From Anthostomella pinea (Eukaryota; Ascomycota; Sordariomycetes; Xylariales; Xylariaceae), in NCBI GenBank assembly GCA_963556695.1, contig CAUWAG010000020.1, positions 6,138,001 to 6,202,000 of the forward strand: a stretch of 64,000 bases of DNA. The letters run 5' to 3'. The notes beneath the pieces are model-generated. The model was not told where the DNA came from. It saw only the letters and a program-made list of their open reading frames with translations, and did not search any database. Shown here one piece after another: positions 22,801 to 34,354 of the stretch. The position numbers and the translations under genes were made by a program. Position 1 is the first letter of the stretch. Every line of letters begins with the position of its first letter.

Positions 22801-24246
22801 CCTGGCGGTGATCCCAGATCGAAAGCCTTTGACGAACGGAAGATATGCTATAACCTGATTCATCGCGTGCTGCAAGATTTGGATATCGCGTCGAGCCGAG
22901 AGCCAGAGTCGATGGATGGCAAGCCGACGCTGATCACCACCAAGCGCGCGGAGGCGTACGAAGTCGTGAACGGCTCAACAGACGAGGTCTTCCACCTCGA
23001 CCTCTATGATTGGTACATAACGCAAGGATGGACAGACCGCCTGCTGGGAATAGAATCCCCATATGTTACCACTTTCCTGCGAAGGCTGGCCTCTCAGGAT
23101 GTCGAGCATGCCGATCTCCTTTGCAGATTCTACACCATGCGCAGCATGTACTTCAACGCTGCCAAAGTTCAGTTCGACCTCGCCCAATCCGACTTTGACA
23201 TAAGCATCAAGGACCGCCTCATGCTGCTAAGTAAGGCCAAGACCAACGCCAGTGTTATGACCACTGGAGTCAGCCGCCAAGAACAGCAGCTTCTCAACCA
23301 CGACGTCAGCGAACTGCTGGATGTCGCGCACATCCAGGACGATCTGCTGGAAAGACTAAAGTCGGACGGTAGAATACCCGCTGAGCGGTTACCCGAGATC
23401 CAGAAAGTTTTGGATGGACAGATCCAACCTCTATCTGAAGTAAGTAGCCATGCACGAGACCCGGGCGGTGTTCTGTCATCCTCTGCAACTACAGAACCAG
23501 GACTGACTTGACCACAGCTTTTCAACAACTACGCCGATCAAGCAGGGTACTATGACCTCTGTCTGATCATCTACCATGTCGCCGACTTTAGGAACTCGAC
23601 CACTATTACCCAAACATGGAGCAATCTCATCCAACAAACCCACGACGAGGTTGTAGAGCAATGGGCCTCATACAACGAGGAGCGTCTCCAACGAGGATCG
23701 CAACCTGGAGACCCGCCGCCTCAGCCCTACGAAAAGCTCGTAGGCCAGATTCAAGACATTTGCCATCGGTCCAGCAATGACTCCTTCATCTTTCCCGTCC
23801 CTACTCTCCTGCCCGATATATGTCGGTACGCTCTGGAGAACGGGCAGGATGGACGGATTGGTGCCGATGTCAACTGGCCGGTGATCGTCTTCCTCCAGCT
23901 CGGTGTGAGCCACGACCTGGTTGTCCGCGTCCTTGAGACCATGTTTGAGGCGCAGGAGGTCCCCTTCCGTGGCGCCAGCAGAGCGAGGGTTGTCGAATGG
24001 ATCTGTTTTGCCGTCAGTCAGTGGGTTCGTGACCTCAGCAGGCATGGTCGTCCAGAAGCCAGACTGGAGCCCTGGGTTGGGGATCTGATGGTCGAATGTG
24101 ATACGTGGACATCGGCCAATGTGCGCGGTAGCAACGAAGGCGGCGCGGATCCCCGAGATTTAGCGAGAAGCGTGAAGGATGTGAGGAGGATCGTGGACGG
24201 ACTGGTAGTCGCACGGATGGGGAATCGCAGTATGGGATTCTTTTGA
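19875..24246 (+). CDS. NUP170: Inner-ring nucleoporin Nup170 (Nup155 family)
   Basis: A structural scaffold of the nuclear pore inner ring. Three exons (19875-20208, 20276-23439 and 23518-24246) give 1,408 residues, typical of Nup170/Nup155. After a disordered start (MSFPQTPMRQLPGAFLNTP) comes the N-terminal beta propeller: YNGAQVSTMMGLFAELNHAWVTIDNCLYIWDY, then VISHILVVATTSEMVLLGV, then GRIFFAGQSDSDIYEFFYQ. The C-terminal two-thirds is the alpha-solenoid of non-repetitive nucleoporins, including LRYYAGAIQLCLVVADAKDRG and an end rich in helices. The block WYITQGWTDRLLGIESPYVTTFL is typical of the family. The last intron joins …QPLSE to LFNNYADQAGYYDLCL. The gene stands alone in its orientation group. 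Confidence 0.94.
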
Positions 24247-25532
24247 GAGGCCGCGTGTTACCGAGCAGGGTTTCATGATAGGCAGACTCAAGGGCGATTT
24301 CGAGCAGAGATTCCTGCGCGGAGTCCGAACCTTTTTTGTACAGATGTATCCAAAGTGGACGGTCTCAACTTACGACGATCTTGATATACCACACCAGAGT
24401 AGTGGTGACTGCGAAGATGTTTTTGAAGAGCGGGAACATTCAACGATAGTCGCTCGCAATCCTTTTGGCGTGAGACCAATAGTTCGTGGGTACCTAGGTA
24501 GCGATTAATTGCATGTATACCACCTACATAGATATAGGCAAGGAGTCTTGCCGACGCACGTGCGATCAAGTGAGGTACCTGGCTGTCAGAGAGAATGTCA
24601 TCGACCCCTGCCATTACATGTGCCAGGCTTGCCGCTTCCACCATGAACTATGTCTGACTTTGCGGTCCTTAAAACAGTTCAGTACCCACACAGGTGCAAG
24701 TAGGTATCTGGCAGCGTCGTACCGATAGATCGATGCCCTCGGGAGCTCGTCCGACATGGTTACAGCGGCAAGTCTGATTATATTTGACCAGGAACCGTGT
24801 ATATTGGCCTCGCTGTCGTGTTGAAAACTGGAGGGACACGGGGTCTCCCCTGTTATCATTATCCCATTCCCCATATATCCCGCAAAGTCTCAATGGGCTA
24901 GGACTTCGCACGACTGCAGTAAGTCAGGAGGTAGCGTCGAGGCCACCATGGCTCATATTGATCACTGATATTCCACCCCTTTTATAAAGCACTCTGGATG
25001 ATAGGCGCGACCGGAATTTGATACGAGGTGGGAGACAGTCCAAGGATTTGGGCCTGCTTGAAAGACGCCGTCTCTTGTATGGGAACTCGAGGTGTAAACT
25101 CGTGCTTGAAGCCTAATCTCACCTACATACACCTGTGATACTATGGCTGGAGCTACGTTGCTCTACGCAAGCATTTCCACAACACGTCCTTGAGAAGTGC
25201 AGTTTTGATTAAAACTCTCAATAAGGCTTGGAATTGGAAATAAGCTTTCGACACACTACGGGACCACCACTGTCAACCGTGGCTTAACATCAGCCATGAC
25301 AAACTTACTTAGCTAAGGTTCATGAACCTATCTCCGATGGCAACTCTTCGAAGTACAAAAGCCTCTGCTGTATGCCTCGCTGCTCTCGTACATTTCGTTG
25401 CGATTCCCATACACCATCAATAAGACGAAAACAGTATATCATCTGTCATAACACGCGATCACAATTCATCAACTTCTTCACAACGACAACTCTCGAATCA
25501 ACCACACTGAAACACTGTCAGTAGCAGTCGCC
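24247..25532. other. Intergenic stretch of about 1.3 kb
   Basis: No gene is recognised between NUP170 and the disordered-protein gene. The last 120 bases are a C/A-rich, T-poor leader typical of filamentous fungal genes. Confidence 0.4.
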
Positions 25533-26330
25533 ATGTCTCACCATAGTCCTGTCTGCCAGCCGTCGTCGCGTGCCAGAGGCTCTGTGATGCAAGGAATGTC
25601 CTCCTACGAGACGAGCCTTCACCGGCGCAGACCTTCTATCGAGGAGACCTTCCCAAACATGAGAGACTTCCGGCCCAGCAAAAGAACACCGTCGCGAAGT
25701 TCGTCGTCATCTAGCTCATCAGAAGAGAAAGAGGATCAGGAGCAGCACCGTGGAAAAGCCACAGTATCCCCCACAATGCCACCGCCAACAAATCAGAAGC
25801 AGGACCACCGATTCGCCCGCAAAAGCGCCTCTCCTTCATCGCCGCCCGAGCTGGAAGGTCTGCGCAGCAAGGCCCCGTCGCCATGTCCCGAGGTGCTGAG
25901 CACCATCGCCGAGGAGCGCTGCCCGTATTTTGCCGCAGATGTGCGCACCGGCCGGCCAAGGGAGAGAAAGCCCGCCACTCGTCGAGGCCGCCGAAGCTTT
26001 TTTAGACGGCCACCTTCGCCGTTCCCGCTTCGGAAGGTCATCGATGACTCGGACGTCGAAGACAACCAGATGGCCTCGACCCAGCGCAGACGGGAGGATG
26101 AGACGGCTCTAGACTCGGATTCGGATGTGGACGTGGATGAGCTCCATGACCGACACGGAGGGGCCAACGCCGGGATCAAGAAGAGCGTCGGCGGCTTCTT
26201 CCGCAACGTTGTGGGGTTTTATCGAGAGTTCGTCGATCTGAAGGCGAACATGGGTGACACCTTGGAGGCAAAGAGCAGCCGGGCGTTGCGTGAAGAAACT
26301 GTCAGAATGCCTGCTCAGTGGCTTATCTAG
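25533..26330 (+). CDS. Disordered serine/proline/charge-rich protein, function unknown
   Basis: Intronless frame of 265 residues with a good C/A-rich leader and the context GCCATGTCT at its start. The protein is almost wholly low complexity: a serine run (SSSSSSSSEEKEDQEQ), basic-proline patches (RKPATRRGRRSFFRRPPSPFPLRK), an acidic repeat (DSDSDVDVDEL) and one ordered-looking C-terminal segment (GIKKSVGGFFRNVVGFYREFVDLKANMGDTLE). That last block may be an amphipathic helix. No domain is recognised. The uninterrupted frame, codon use and leader support a real gene. Confidence 0.65.
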   Translation: MSHHSPVCQPSSRARGSVMQGMSSYETSLHRRRPSIEETFPNMRDFRPSKRTPSRSSSSSSSSEEKEDQEQHRGKATVSPTMPPPTNQKQDHRFARKSASPSSPPELEGLRSKAPSPCPEVLSTIAEERCPYFAADVRTGRPRERKPATRRGRRSFFRRPPSPFPLRKVIDDSDVEDNQMASTQRRREDETALDSDSDVDVDELHDRHGGANAGIKKSVGGFFRNVVGFYREFVDLKANMGDTLEAKSSRALREETVRMPAQWLI

Positions 26331-27482
26331 CGTGAGCACGTATATGTGTCATCATGTGGGATCACCTGACTGGATAGCTGTCAGAGGTCCCTTTTCCACC
26401 TGTTTAAGTAGGATGGTACCGCCGTCAGCTATCCTTCTATCCTTCTTTCCTTCCAAAACAGACCATTATTAAATCTCACAGAGATCAATGGCGCGAGGAA
26501 GTAGAATTGTTTCGATTGAATAGTTGAGTGTGCTTGGGCTTAAACCTAGCCGATTATGTACTGGGTAGACTTGAAATTGAATCTTTGAATATTAGACGTC
26601 GTGTTATGATCCTAGTGAACTGCCGTGCAAATACCATGAGGTCGAACGAACGGACCACCCGTTTGGAGACCTTCCGGAGCCGTCGCCCCCGTATCAAATG
26701 TGCTCCCTGAGCTCGCTCAACACAAATGCTAGACAGAGAGGCATTCCGCAGGACTAGCGACGACGAGTCTTCAGCATTTGACACCAGAGGGATACGGCCT
26801 GGAGTAGGTACCTGTTACGGTATTACATAATACCTCCACATATTTATGTACATATATACCTCTAGCTTCCCCCTTCTCTTCCGACCTTGCCTCTTCTTCC
26901 TTAGATATCGTTGAATCTAGATATTTCATCCCATCAGCCCTGACCAGCGCAGCTGCAGGCCTGATTGTCACAGTACCTTCTTTCTCCCGCGTGTTAGTCT
27001 AGACGAACCAATCAACACACCCTCCAAGCAACGAGTAACTTGAGACCAAGTGTGTCTTGATCCAGCTGATCCATTCAATAAGATACCGAGCATAGGGCAA
27101 GGATGGAGTGGGAAGAGGTAGCTATCAAGGCCGGGAACCCGCCTGGTAATACGTCTCACAAGTGTCGAGGCGACATCGAGTTTAACTGTGCCAGCAGCAT
27201 GGGAGAGCGGAATGCTTGGACAGATGATTCTGGAGTGTACAACAATCATCTTATGGCGACAAGAATCTAGATGTATTGCAACAAGACCTCTTGGAGCCCC
27301 TTAAAGCCCCTAGGAAGGCAAAGGCCAATCCCTCGAGCCCCTGAAAGGCTGGAAGTGGCCGAATTGGACCCCTGAATCTGAACTATGGGGCATGCGGGAT
27401 ATGCATGCACACATTCCTTGGCCGTCGCATGCATATCTCGCATATTGCCGTACATATCTCGCATATTTCGCACATGTCAGGT
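26331..27482. other. Intergenic stretch before repeat copy 2
   Basis: More AT-rich than neighbouring DNA. No gene is recognised. ATGCATATCTCGCATATT-type near-repeats of ATATCTCGCAT occur around 27,430-27,470. Confidence 0.4.
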
Positions 27483-27735
27483 AAGTTGTGCCTTGTGGGT
27501 AGTGGTTCCAGAATCAGGACCAAGTCACTAATGGTGGCAATTGGTCTGGATTCTGGAAGTTGCTTATTGAAGGAAAGGATGGGTGGTGTCCCCATCCTAG
27601 AAGTAGCTATCATCCCAGTTGGGTACGAATCTGGTACAAACGGGTACCAGTTGGGTTCCAAGGTACCTTGTACCTGGTCCGTGACCCATCCGTCATTGTG
27701 GCTGGAAATGGGGTTGAAGAGCCACAAAGGTACCT
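27483..27735 (-). repeat. Dispersed repeat, copy 2 (inverted relative to 17,254-17,487)
   Basis: The reverse complement aligns over its full length with copy 1: same GTGGCTC…CCAGCCACAAT start, same GATGATAGCTACTTCT centre, same CACAAGGCAC end. The flanks outside these limits do not align, so the boundaries are those of a mobile or duplicated unit. It lies about 200 bases upstream of the type I membrane protein gene. Confidence 0.8.
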
Positions 27736-27940
27736 GACATATGTCTGTGACCCTTTTTTATGCTGTCTGTCTATCAGCCTCTAAACAAGTGTCGATTGAT
27801 ACCAACAAAACAACGACTCGATAGCACTGGACCCAGCCAATTGGCCTCAGCATCCGATCCTCTGGATGACGAGACATGTCCCGGCTGTGGCCATAGCACC
27901 GATACCGAGGCATACCCAGAGCACATCTGGTGGTTGAACT

Positions 27941-28929
27941 ATGCCTTCAGTCGCCCACCTGGTCCTGGTCCTGGCCACATTCCTGGCCCGCATCCGACCC
28001 GCGACGGCGACGGCGAAGGCCACCTTCCAAGAGGGCGCATTGCCGTCCTACCACTACGGCGCCCCCATTGGTGTCGAGTGCATGAACCGGAGTGTGTGAG
28101 TCAACCGTCCTTCCATCGTATCTCCTGGCTACTCGTACCCGTGTCTGAGCACCGACTGACCTTCTCATCCCAACTGTGCAGAGAGACCGGCGAGCACATC
28201 GAGAACCCAGAACACGAGATACAATGGATACCCTTCCCCGCCTGCAACGAGACCGGCAATCCGCTCGAATTCCACTACGGCATCGAGACGGAGCTCAACT
28301 GCACCATTCCCATGATCGACGACCCCTTCTTCCATCTTCTCGAGTTCTACATCCACAGCGACGCCCCCCTGGCCTGTCGCCTGCCCTCGAGACCACCCGC
28401 GCACGTCGAGATGGTCGGTGACAAGCCGTACGAGCAAGAGTACATACCGCTGGTCTTTGCGCTGGCCGGCACTCTGCAGCTCAGCCACCTGCACATCAGC
28501 ACCCACCTCAACGTCCTGCTCCACAGCACGCCGAAGCACCATATCCACCCCCACGATAGCGGAGTTCTGGACAGTGGCGCCGCGTACAGCACGAGTCCGC
28601 TGAGCCATATGGACGGGCTCTCCACGCGAAAGCTCATCATTGGCGACCCCCTGCCCTTGAGCTTCAGCGTGCGCTGGTTCCCGACCCCGGCACTGCCCAA
28701 GACGGAGGGCAAGGTCGAGTGGGCAGGCATGGGCGGGCACGTCTACGCCAGCACCATCTTCTACTCCCTTGTGTCCTTCATCGCCGGCGTCTTGGGCTCT
28801 GCCGTGTACTTTTTTGGCATCATTCTGCCTAAGAGGCTGAAGGGGAGAGGACTCGGCGGCGCCACGCCCCTGGGGTACGGCATGAATGGCGTGGGCAATG
28901 GATGGGGCTACTCGAAGAGGATTGACTGA
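27941..28929 (+). CDS. Secretory-pathway type I membrane protein of unknown function
   Basis: Two exons (27941-28095 and 28182-28929; intron GTGAGT…GTGCAG) give 300 residues. A signal peptide covers about residues 1-22 (MPSVAHLVLVLATFLARIRPATA). The lumenal part has conserved-looking blocks: YHYGAPIGVECMNRS, TGEHIENPEHEIQWIPFPACNETGNPLEF, a short cysteine-bearing segment (ELNCTI, LACRLPSRP), and QLSHLHISTHLNVLLH. One transmembrane helix (STIFYSLVSFIAGVLGSAVYFFGIILP) and a short basic, glycine-rich tail follow. From memory this resembles a fungal family with no assigned role; I give it no function. Choosing 27941 as start uses a frame different from the longest open one, because it yields the signal peptide and correct splicing. 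The gene is convergent with the EXPERA gene. Confidence 0.75.
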
Positions 28930-29185
28930 GCACTGCACTCGGTCGGCACGGGCTGGGACGCCCGGGATGTTTCATGTAAATACTTGCTTGACAGACAAGG
29001 AATCATCTTCGGCATCAAGGGGGCATGTTGGCTGTATCAACAGGAGTTCACGGCCTTGGGTTCAAAATGGAAATGAGCTACGGCTAGGGGATGCCATTGT
29101 TTGGGAGACTTCGCATAGCCTAATATACATCTTGATACCACCACTCTCCTCACATTGTGGTCCGCTTACTCGCCGGAATGGGAAT

Positions 29186-30132
29186 TTACTGCACTTTCTT
29201 CCTTCCATCGACGGCGTCCACGCGCTTGAGCAGCCGTGCGTACATGTCCGCCGTCAGCAAAACCGCTATCGAGGTCAGCATGTCCGGTCGTGGTCCCAGC
29301 CTGGCTTCGCCTTGATCGTGGAGACTTACCAACCGCCAGATACCCTCCGTACAGACCCCCAAGCAGCACAACCTTCTGCTGCGCGCTCACGATGGCCGGG
29401 TCCCACAGGTAGGCCTCATACATGCAAGTCGCCGTCGTCAGCGCCGTCTCGACGCCATACACAAGCAGCAGCAGCTCGGCTCTACCGCTCAGCCCCCTCC
29501 CGTCTCGCCCCAGCAACTGGCCCACGGCCCATAGTGACACGGGCAGGTGGAAGGTCAGCTCCAGAAAGGCGAATAGGGGGAAGAAGCTTGGGATGGCCGC
29601 GGGGGGCGGCGCGAAGAATTGGTCGTTGTAGGTCGTGATGTAATAGACCCGCAGGTCGTAAAGGACGTGCAGGGGTGAGTTTGCTGGGACCCAGAGGGAT
29701 TGGGGGTATAGCGGCACGAGGTCGACGCCTGGGGTTCCTGGTTAGTTATGAGAAGCTGTAGGATGGTGGTGAGGTGTCGTTGGCAGATGTATGATTTCAC
29801 ACTACACATGGCTTGTGTTTGAAGAAAGGTCATGATGGAACAATGCAATCCTGCCGTTCAAGAACCGATGCTAGAATCGATGCTCGCCTCTGCTCATCGA
29901 GCTGGGCGGGACCTAGCTGTTCTTCACGCCGCTTGGCTATGGGATATCCGGCTGAGCGAGTCTTCAAGCGTTCACGACCATAATCCCGTCGGGGCTTACG
30001 AACGAGAGATCGTGACAGGCCTGAAGTTGAATAAGGGGATGAAATGCGAGACTCACAGAAAAGGACTGGTATATAAATGAGGAAGTAAACGAGGTAGACC
30101 TTGTCCAGCCAGTGTCGCGTCGAAGCAACCAT
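29186..30132 (-). CDS. EXPERA-domain (TMEM97/EBP-type) membrane protein
   Basis: Four-helix ER membrane protein of the EXPERA group, which includes the sigma-2 receptor/TMEM97 and sterol isomerase EBP. Three exons (30132-30057, 29728-29330 and 29265-29186) give 184 residues. Exon 1 holds helix 1 (WLDKVYLVYFLIYIPVLFC). Exon 2 begins VDLVPLYP and continues through IPSFFPLFAFLELTFHLPVSLWAVGQLL, LLLLVYGVETALTTATCMYEAYLW and VVLLGGLYGGYLAV. Exon 3 ends LTADMYARLLKRVDAVDGRKKVQ, a lysine-rich cytosolic tail consistent with ER retention. FLELTFHLPVSLW contains the conserved E…H-P of the domain. The TMEM97-like subgroup fits better than EBP by length. Ligand or reaction is unknown. Confidence 0.85.
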
Positions 30133-31333
30133 GGTGACTTGGTTACTATTAACTCTGTGAAGTCTTTGGAGTCGAATAATGAGGGTCTCGTCTCTTGAAT
30201 ACGCTGGGTACCTAAGACTATAAGAGTTGCAGGTGGCCGAGAGAACCGTGGGCTCTAGATGTGTGAGGTAGGTAGGTAGGTGACGGAGGCAGAAATAAAA
30301 GCGGATGTAAGATTACCATGTGCGAGAGATCCAGACACTGTACCCACGCCTTGTCATATTCCCCTCCTCGTTTGTCTCAGGGGCTGGGTGACAGAGGCGC
30401 TTATTTGATTGAAGAGTCACGAAAAAGAAATGAAACAATCAGGAAATGTATTGGTATATTGCTGCCCATTTAGATGTATTATTCTCTGTTTTGTAGAAGT
30501 TGAAGCTGAGATGACTCTTTCTAGGCGGTTTAGAAGGATGACTGGCCCCGAGTGGACACACACCAGCGAGTCGACCGCTTACAGCCCCGAATAGCCAAAT
30601 TGCCGCGCTGATATCGAGATCTTTGTAGTATCAAAGCTGCCCGCGACAGGCGATAGCTTCAAATAGCTTTGTAACTTTCCCGTGACCACGAACGAATGAC
30701 ATGGTGGTGCGACCAAGCCATGGCGCCGGCGACTTGTTTGTGCTAGTTGTGGATGCCCCGATAGAAGTGTGTTTATGAAAATCGTACTACGTGTTTGCGA
30801 GCAGGTACAAGCTCCCCTCCATCAAGTACTGCTGCGACGTGACCAAAAATCGGGCGACTTTCCTTTCTTAGCTTACCATTTCATTCTAGTTTCTATAGTA
30901 TCAGTCTGCTGGTTGATCCTTTGCTTCTTTACAAGGCGATGATATGACAGTAGCCGAGCCAGGACGGCATTTTCGTTTAGTGTATTCTTATTAATTTGTC
31001 GCAGCCGACTTTTTATTCCTTTCCTTTCCTTTCCTTTCCTTTCCTTTCCTTTCCTTTCCTTTTTTTAAAAGCATTAAAAAGGGTTATTAATAACATTTCG
31101 CTATTATATATTAACTTCGCCTTACTTGTCACGGCGAGCGTACTGAGGAGCTGGGACATGGCCGGCAGCAAACAGCTATTACTCTATTGACGAGAATATC
31201 AAGACTAGAGAGGAAAGGAAGAGAGAGAGAGATAGGTACAGTGGGAGGTTGCCCCTTTAAGGGGATCCTCTGGTCAGATCCTTCCCCTATTGGGAAGTAT
31301 CCGCTTGTCATGTGGGAAGGTCTGTGCAGGCCG
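30133..31333. other. AT-rich spacer with simple repeats, beginning of decay
   Basis: Promoter of the EXPERA gene on the left (with AGGTAGGTAGGTAGGT at about 30,266-30,281), then AT-rich DNA and a TTTCC microsatellite. No gene is recognised. Confidence 0.4.
31016..31063. repeat. TTTCC/CCTTT pentanucleotide microsatellite
   Basis: About eight to nine uninterrupted copies of TTTCC, ending in a T-rich tract, in otherwise AT-rich DNA next to the broken OrsD-type gene. Confidence 0.9.
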
Positions 31334-33160
31334 TCACAATCCCGGCCCCTCATACACCATGTTATCGACGATCCGGCTCGTGTCCATAGACGCCCGTATC
31401 TCTGCCCACTGTCCAAAGAACAGCCCATCTAGCAGCCCCTCGGCTTTGCACGCTCTGGCCTGTGCCGTACCCCTGAACTCCTGCACTGTGATCCGCTGCC
31501 CTAGATATCGCAGTACTTGCCCGCCCTCTTCCCATGCGATCCGTGCCGTGCTGCCCTCCTTCCGCCGGTGTCCCTTGCCATACGACATCCACCGGATCAT
31601 CGTGCTGAATGGGCTGTTTGATCTGTCCGCCAGCCATTGCCGGTACGCCTCTTTGAACTGCTCGGCCACCTCGGCGTCCATCTCGCCCGGGTCTTCCGGC
31701 TGGCCCTCGAACACGTGCTCCAGCATGAGCAGCCGCCCGCACCACATGATCCCGGCGAGCTGGCCCGTGTAGTCCTTTGCCTGTTTCCACGCCCGCCGCG
31801 GCCCGTCGATCCCTAGTACAGCAGCAAAGTGAAGCAGCGGGTTGACATATACATCGAACGCCACCTTCTGTTCAAGCAAGCCAATACAGAAAAGAAAGAC
31901 CAGCCGGTCTAGCGTATGCGCCTGCCTCTCGGTTTTGTCGTCGTCGTCCTCCTCCTCTTCCTCCATGTCGGCAGCAGCACCAACGTCATTAGTAGCGTCG
32001 TTAGTAACGTCGCTAGTAATGTTATCTAACAGCTGCACGACCGCCTCCAGCCGGTCCCACTATGCGTCAGAAAACCGCACCCTGTGTTGCGCCGCCGCCT
32101 CTTCCTGCCCCAGCCGCCACACCAGCAAGTAGTAACAAAGATATCGCTTCCAGTACCCCTTGTACCGGTCCATTGAGCTGGTGTGTTCTTTGACGCCGAA
32201 CGGCCGCCCGGCCGGCTTGTCCAGGTCAATGCTCACGTGCCGTGCACCGCGCCACCTCCCGGTCGAAGCTCTCGGCGAGCCGTGTCAGCTGCTGCTGCTC
32301 GTCTTTTAATGCCGTATCACGCAGCCTCTCTAGTGCGGCCCTTGACAGCGGGCCCAAGCTAGCGTCGTGCAATACTAGCAGATCCTTGCCTTCGAGATGC
32401 CTGGCCCACCCCATCTCCCGTACCCAAGCCGAGTCCGCATCGATTCCGCCGGGCCCGTCCGCCTTCTGTCGCCGCTCCTTCTCTTCTGCTGCCAGTTTGG
32501 CATCGTATGCTGCTAGCATGAGCTGCCACGTATCGCTGTTAGTGCCAGTACTATCAATGCTGCTGCTGCTGCCTGTTCCTATATCCATTTCTGCGGCCGC
32601 GATCTGCTTGCTCGATGACCACTCCACCTCAAACCAGCCGCTTGCCGCCCGCCCGGAAAACAAGCGCTGGCAGCGGACCTGCGTACGCCACGGCAGACCT
32701 GTGTTATCCCCTTGTCCTCCTTCTTTCCTTTTTGTGGCTACTGGGCCGGGCCTTGAAAAGAGCCGGCCGGTCTCCCCTGGTTATGCGGATTAACCCACAA
32801 ATGCTCTTTTTGATAGTGCTCTTTCATCAGCTTCTCGGCCCGGCAGACGTACCAACACGACTGGCAAGCCAACCCGTCCTCGGCCGGTGGCTGCAAGAAC
32901 GGGTTCGCCGCCCAGTCCGGCTCCGGGAACGTAAACATCTCTTGGAGCTGCTGCTGAGAGCGTATAATGCCGTCTAGCTGCTGTGCGGCCTCCGCGACCG
33001 ATTTCCGCTGCTGCGCCGTTCTTGACGCGTGTCCAGCTGCTTTGAAATGGGACTGTACTTCGTTAGCAATACAGCCGAAGCCGCATTCCTTACAAATTAG
33101 TACCCGAAGCTGGGTAGGATAGATGAACGGTTCCATAGCGAAAGTTATAATATGTGTCAT
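31334..33160 (-). pseudogene. Broken OrsD-type (DUF3505) gene; helicase-like C-terminal part absent
   Basis: Minus-strand remains of one protein in at least three frames. The N-terminal part (33160-32738) carries two zinc-finger-like Cys/His clusters: LICKECGFGC…HFKAAGH and LACQSCWYVCRAEKLMKEHYQKEH, as in the OrsD family. A frame change follows near a run of T at about 32,760. The next block, with ASGWFEVEWSS, ends at 32,226 with another frame change. A third block (KPAGRPFG…SSMDRYKGYWKRYLCYYLL) contains an in-frame TAG at about 32,060. The last block runs LLHFAAVLGID…SNSPFSTMIRWMSYGKGHRRKEG…VDNMVYEGPG. In related fungal proteins I recall, a RecQ-type helicase region follows here; none is visible, as homology stops near 31,340. 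Such genes are often repeated near chromosome ends or in transposon-rich DNA. Confidence 0.75.
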
Positions 33161-34354
33161 ATAATGAATAGAGCAAGTAAAATACGAAACAAGTTTTTTT
33201 ATTTTATTTTTATGTATTACCTACCTATTTGCGCTATAACTGCTAGCCTGTGTGTGCCCCTGTCTGGCGTCGCGTATCCCAGTCGGGGGGCCTCTTACCC
33301 CAACTCACCCTCACTTATCCTCACTTGTCTTGATCTGGCTGGTGCACGCCTTTCTCGTCGCTGCACCGGGTCGCTAGCGGTACTGTTGGAATCGCCGGAT
33401 CAAGCTCTATGCCGGAGCGTATTGCATGTTCTTTTCTAAGTCGCGGTCATAAAAACAGTCTACTCAATGTCAGGAAAATGCAGCCTACAGGGAAGAGCAC
33501 GCCGCACGGGCCGCGCGGCGCGCCCGGCGTGCGTCAGAGGCCCGAGCTTTAAATGCAGTCTACTTCAATTCCTTTAGGAATAATGCCTAGGGCATTGACT
33601 CGAAGGAATCCAGTGTCAAAGACACTATCGAGGTGCCAGTGCACAGCGCTCCAGGCCATTGTTTGCTGTTGGGGGTATTTGATCGTCATCTTGCCGTAGT
33701 TTAGGTGTACGTACCATGGAGATAGATTGTGTCACCCGCACTATGGTGGACTCCGCCCGGCTATGCGCTTGCACCACTGGGCTCCGACGTAGCCAAGATC
33801 GGATGCTATTACCCGAGACTGTATGTGACCGCCCGTCCACGGCACGCCCCGGTGCACCAGAGGACGGACAACCCGCACGCAGCAGGCTGTACGTGAGCTA
33901 CCTTCCTGAACGGGTAAGATGCTCAAACAGTGCTGTAACTTCACCGTCGAACAAATCGAGGACGAGGCGAATAAAAGCGGTACATGTCCACCGAAGCCAC
34001 AACGGCGGCATTGAAAGAAATAAACGGTCAGTTATAGACCAAGCGAGGAAGGGAATCTTGAATCTTGAACCTTGAAACCATCGTTCGTCACCCGCTCCCG
34101 AGAGGTATCCTGCATGATGAAAACTATGAAAAAGCAATCCTGCCACTGTGACCAAGGCTATCCTTAACGCCGCCTGATGCAAAGCCCTAGAGGAAACATG
34201 CTGCCAACGAATACTGCCGATGCTTGACAGTGAGAGTACGACTATGCGTCCGTGAGGTATGTCGGGTTGTGCATGTGGTGGCCATGCGGGAAGGCTACGA
34301 GTCTTTTGTACCGTGGTGCTCCCACTGTGGATGGCGTTCTTCACCATACACCAC
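33161..34354. other. Spacer between broken OrsD-type gene and CHIP-like gene
   Basis: T-rich, then a very GC-rich patch (GCCGCGCGGCGCGCCCGGC) around 33,508-33,527. No gene is recognised. The right part is the 3' flank of the CHIP-like gene. Confidence 0.4.

Noticed and set aside
28165..28938. 257-codon minus-strand open frame
   Set aside because: Antisense shadow of the type I membrane protein gene, with no recognisable domain.
31016..31063. TTTCC array as a telomere-type repeat
   Set aside because: The unit is not the fungal telomere repeat TTAGGG; it is an ordinary microsatellite.
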